Program-made: the position numbers and the translations under genes
NCBI RefSeq assembly: GCF_050459865.1
Contig: NZ_JBCMNM010000023.1
Span: 11,178 to 75,177, forward strand
DNA: 64,000 nt
Reading direction: 5' to 3'
Source: Rummeliibacillus pycnus_B
GTDB taxonomy: Bacteria; Bacillota; Bacilli; Bacillales_A; Planococcaceae
Notes under the pieces: generated by a model
Database searches by the model: none
What the model saw: the letters and a program-made list of their open reading frames with translations, nothing else
What the model was told of the DNA's origin: nothing
Shown here: piece by piece, positions 61,946 to 64,000 of the stretch
Numbering within the stretch: position 1 is the first letter of the stretch
How the letters are laid out: each line of letters opens with the position of its first letter

Positions 61946-62995
61946 ATGAAAGCAGCAGTTTGGTATGGCAAAGAGGACATTCGTGTTGAAGAAAAAGAGT
62001 TAAAACCTTTAAAAGATAATGAAGTAACAGTTCGTGTTGCGTGGGCAGGTATTTGTGGTAGTGACTTACATGAATATCAAGAAGGTCCTGTATTTGTTCC
62101 AGTAGAAAAAGCTGATGAATTAACAGGTGAAATTGCTCCAATTATCATGGGGCATGAATTTGCAGGTGTAATTGAGGAAGTTGGTAAAGACGTAAAAAAT
62201 TATAAAGTAGGAGATCGTGTAGTTGTTAACCCTACATTAACACATGGCAATAAACCTGAAGATATTGATTGTTATGATGGTTTCAGTTTTATCGGTTTAC
62301 ATGGTGATGGCGGTTTCGCAAAATATGCAAATGCTCCAGAATCTAATTTATATCGTTTGTCTGAAACTTTAACACTACAAGATGGTGCTCTAGTAGAACC
62401 AACTGCCGTAGCAGTACAAGCTGTTAAAGAAGGTGACTTGCATTTTGGTGATACAGTAGCGATCTATGGTGCTGGCCCAATAGGATTACTTACAGCAATT
62501 GCAGCAAAAGCAGCTGGTGCAAGTAAGATTATCGTTCTTGACCTTTCTGAAACTCGTCTAGAAAAAGCCATAGAACTTGGTGCTACTCACATTATTAACT
62601 CTGGTAAAGTAAACGGTCCTGAGGCTGTTCGCGAAATTGTACCTGGTGGCGTAGATGTTACATTTGAAGTTGCTGGTGTTGCTCCAACATTCAAACAAGC
62701 GATTGATTCAACTCGTGCGCGCGGTACAATGGTTATTGTTTCAATCTTTGCACGCCCAATCGAATGGAACCCATTACACTTAACAAACACTGGTGTAAAA
62801 ATTACTTCTACAATTGCTTATACACCAACTTCTTTCCAACAAACTATAGATTTAATGGGTACTGGGCAATTGAAACCACAAGGTATCGTAACGTCTCAAA
62901 TTGTACTAGACGATATCGTAGAAAAAGGCTTCGAAGCATTAACAAACGATAAATCTCAAGCGAAAATCCTTGTTGAGCTTAGTGGGGAAAAATAA
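61946..62995 (+). CDS. bdhA: (R,R)-2,3-butanediol dehydrogenase-like zinc enzyme
   Basis: From ATG 61946 (TTGGAGGG upstream; the frame extends to 61841 without a site) the product is 349 residues. It belongs to the medium-chain dehydrogenases: CGSDLHEYQEGPVFVP and MGHEFAGVIEEVG give zinc ligands, GAGPIGLL is the NAD motif, and VILDDIVEKGFEAL-type C-terminal sequence fits BdhA. It interconverts acetoin and 2,3-butanediol in fermentation. A cre-like site upstream suggests catabolite control. It is monocistronic. Confidence 0.88.
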   Translation: MKAAVWYGKEDIRVEEKELKPLKDNEVTVRVAWAGICGSDLHEYQEGPVFVPVEKADELTGEIAPIIMGHEFAGVIEEVGKDVKNYKVGDRVVVNPTLTHGNKPEDIDCYDGFSFIGLHGDGGFAKYANAPESNLYRLSETLTLQDGALVEPTAVAVQAVKEGDLHFGDTVAIYGAGPIGLLTAIAAKAAGASKIIVLDLSETRLEKAIELGATHIINSGKVNGPEAVREIVPGGVDVTFEVAGVAPTFKQAIDSTRARGTMVIVSIFARPIEWNPLHLTNTGVKITSTIAYTPTSFQQTIDLMGTGQLKPQGIVTSQIVLDDIVEKGFEALTNDKSQAKILVELSGEK

Positions 62996-63039
62996 GTTTT
63001 TATAAGTTGACTATATTTTAAAATAAATAGAAAAGTTAA

Positions 63040-63090
63040 ACCTGCAGATACGTCCATGTTTAAGGTGTATCTGCAGGTTTTCTTTTTATT
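63040..63090 (+). terminator. Terminator after bdhA
   Basis: AAACCTGCAGATAC pairs with GTATCTGCAGGTTT around a 16-base loop, followed by TCTTTTT. Confidence 0.87.
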
Positions 63091-63351
63091 AAGAGAAAAT
63101 TGATTGTTCTTTTTTACAGAAGTAGGTGGTTTTACTTCATCTGATATAGTCTTTCCTTTATTATTTCAGGCGTCGTTAGTGCATAGTACTTTATAAAAAC
63201 TAAGCACTGGCAAATTATCACTACTTTCATCTGGATGTTTTATAAAGAAATTCAACGGTAATTGTATGTATGTTGAAGTTAGAGGGAAGAGAAATCGCTC
63301 ATTTCATTGTCTGCTTAAAGTTAGAACATTTATATAGAAGGAAATCAAATA

Positions 63352-63612
63352 ATGTTGCTTGCTACATATGCACAAAATTAATTATTAAAGAACCAGTTAA
63401 ACGAGTTGCAAAATCATCAGAAGGCTTGGTGTGAAGGTATTCATGTATTAAGTTCGCCATTAGAGTTAACGAAATTACTCTCAACAGTTTTTGATAAGGA
63501 TAAGGCATGGACTAGCATGCCAGAAGTAGACAGAGGATTTTTTCAAGTGATATGGTGAGAAGTCCCAACTGCGCATTTCATGGTGAAAAGAGAATATAGA
63601 AAGTTAGTATAA
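63352..63612 (+). pseudogene. Decayed small gene with two in-frame stops
   Basis: ATG 63352 (AGAAGGAAA upstream) opens a frame reading MLLATYAQN, a TAA at 63379, then LLKNQLNELQNHQKAWCEGI to PEVDRGFFQVIW, a TGA at 63556, then EVPTAHFMVKREYRKLV and TAA at 63610. The protein-like composition across both stops argues for an inactivated gene rather than noise. The family is not recognised. Confidence 0.5.
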
Positions 63613-63687
63613 TAGAAGTGATTCATTTCAATACATAGACTAGGATTGAATTTATATTATTCTATTTTAAAATCATATAAAAAACTG

Positions 63688-63716
63688 TTGACGGATATAA
63701 ATATACATGATAATAT
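63688..63716 (+). promoter_or_regulatory. rRNA operon promoter 1
   Basis: TTGACG and TAATAT (63711-63716) are separated by 17 bases. It is the most upstream of three tandem promoters. Confidence 0.75.
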
Positions 63717-63779
63717 AATCAAGTCGCTAAAACAAAACGACAAAAATGATATAAATCTTACAAATGAAATAAATATTTG

Positions 63780-63831
63780 TTGACATCATAGGTGTTATCT
63801 GATATAATTTATGAGTCGTCTATAAGACGAC
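63780..63831 (+). promoter_or_regulatory. rRNA operon promoter 2 with 5' hairpin
   Basis: TTGACA (63780-63785) and TATAAT (63803-63808) are 17 bases apart, a full consensus promoter. The transcript would begin with the hairpin GTCGTCT-ATA-AGACGAC at 63815-63831. Confidence 0.85.
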
Positions 63832-63863
63832 GGCGATAAATTAAATCTTTTATAAAAAAGTTG

Positions 63864-64000
63864 TTGACAGATAATGAGAGATTTGATATTATATAAAAGT
63901 TGCTTGATAGCAACGAAATAACATGAACCTTGAAAACTGAACAAGCAAGACGTTAATCAATAAACTTTGATTACTAACTATTGTTAGTAACAAGGACAAA
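63864..64000 (+). promoter_or_regulatory. rRNA operon promoter 3 and pre-16S leader
   Basis: TTGACA (63864-63869) and TATTAT (63887-63892) are 17 bases apart. A hairpin GTTGCT-TGAT-AGCAAC follows. The leader then has CCTTGAAAACTGAACAAGCA, a boxA-region sequence seen before 16S genes in this group. The 16S rRNA gene itself begins beyond base 64000. Confidence 0.85.

Noticed and set aside
1..64000. CRISPR arrays, tRNA genes, prophage
   Set aside because: No regularly spaced repeats, tRNA-like cloverleafs or phage structural genes were seen on reading both strands; a dedicated tRNA scan was not possible.

Overview
The window looks like a piece of chromosome from a low-GC, spore-forming Bacillota of the Lysinibacillus/Solibacillus/Ureibacillus (Planococcaceae/Bacillaceae) kind. 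The reasons are an AT-rich base composition, AAGGAGG-type ribosome binding sites, frequent TTG and GTG starts, B. subtilis-like operons (glnQHMP, bioY-bioB, xpt-pbuX, a YvbH-type gene, ypsA), a likely spore-coat gene, and PerR, Fur and BirA sites. No phage, plasmid, integron or CRISPR structure was seen. The window opens inside an MFS exporter gene and closes in the promoter and leader region of an rRNA operon whose 16S gene lies just beyond base 64000.

Layout. 1-9.4 kb: mostly housekeeping or uncharacterised genes (SIMPL protein, M48 membrane protease, NAD(P)-binding and ankyrin pair, coiled-coil protein, TSUP transporter, AlaX-type editing protein, VanZ-RDD membrane protein). 9.5-12.7 kb: a FusB-type EF-G-binding protein behind a leader peptide with stacked hairpins, then a Fur-box-controlled FTR1 iron importer with a small lipoprotein. 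12.7-17.2 kb: a glutamine ABC importer (glnQHMP, minus strand), a dense DnaA-box cluster, and a YvbH-like gene. 17.4-28 kb: a secreted subtilase, BirA-controlled biotin genes, a spore-coat-like gene, an RlmI-like methyltransferase, an SH3b-NlpC/P60 hydrolase, an SDR dehydrogenase and an IsdG-type heme oxygenase. 28.2-36 kb: a repeat element, a 29-codon gene with its own terminator, an active-looking diguanylate cyclase, an AEC transporter, a MacB-type ABC pair, a SUKH protein and a PerR-box catalase.

36.7-43.3 kb holds the most system-like locus. It is a tight four-gene operon: a degenerate GGDEF-receiver protein (GGDEF lost, RxxD I-site kept, receiver Asp replaced by Asn), a HEAT-repeat membrane protein, a family 2 polysaccharide synthase, and a 1067-residue membrane-anchored glycosidase-like protein. 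I infer a c-di-GMP-gated exopolysaccharide machine, possibly fed by the cyclase 8 kb upstream. It is followed by bacterial nitric oxide synthase.

44.6-50.8 kb is a SAM-riboswitch operon for organosulfur scavenging (M20 deacylase, VOC protein, SsuABC-like importer) next to a CynX-type exporter. 50.9-55.5 kb carries a lysine riboswitch with a lysine permease, then a guanine riboswitch with xpt-pbuX. Between the guanine-riboswitch terminator and xpt lies an extra GC-rich, multi-hairpin RNA. 55.5-64 kb has repeat elements, a BASS transporter, a divergent flavin monooxygenase region (ATP-grasp plus LLM oxidoreductase against sfnG) sharing a putative operator with the sulfur operon, ypsA, bdhA, a decayed gene and three tandem rRNA promoters.

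All functional calls come from reading motifs and from remembered family resemblance. No database search or structure prediction was run.
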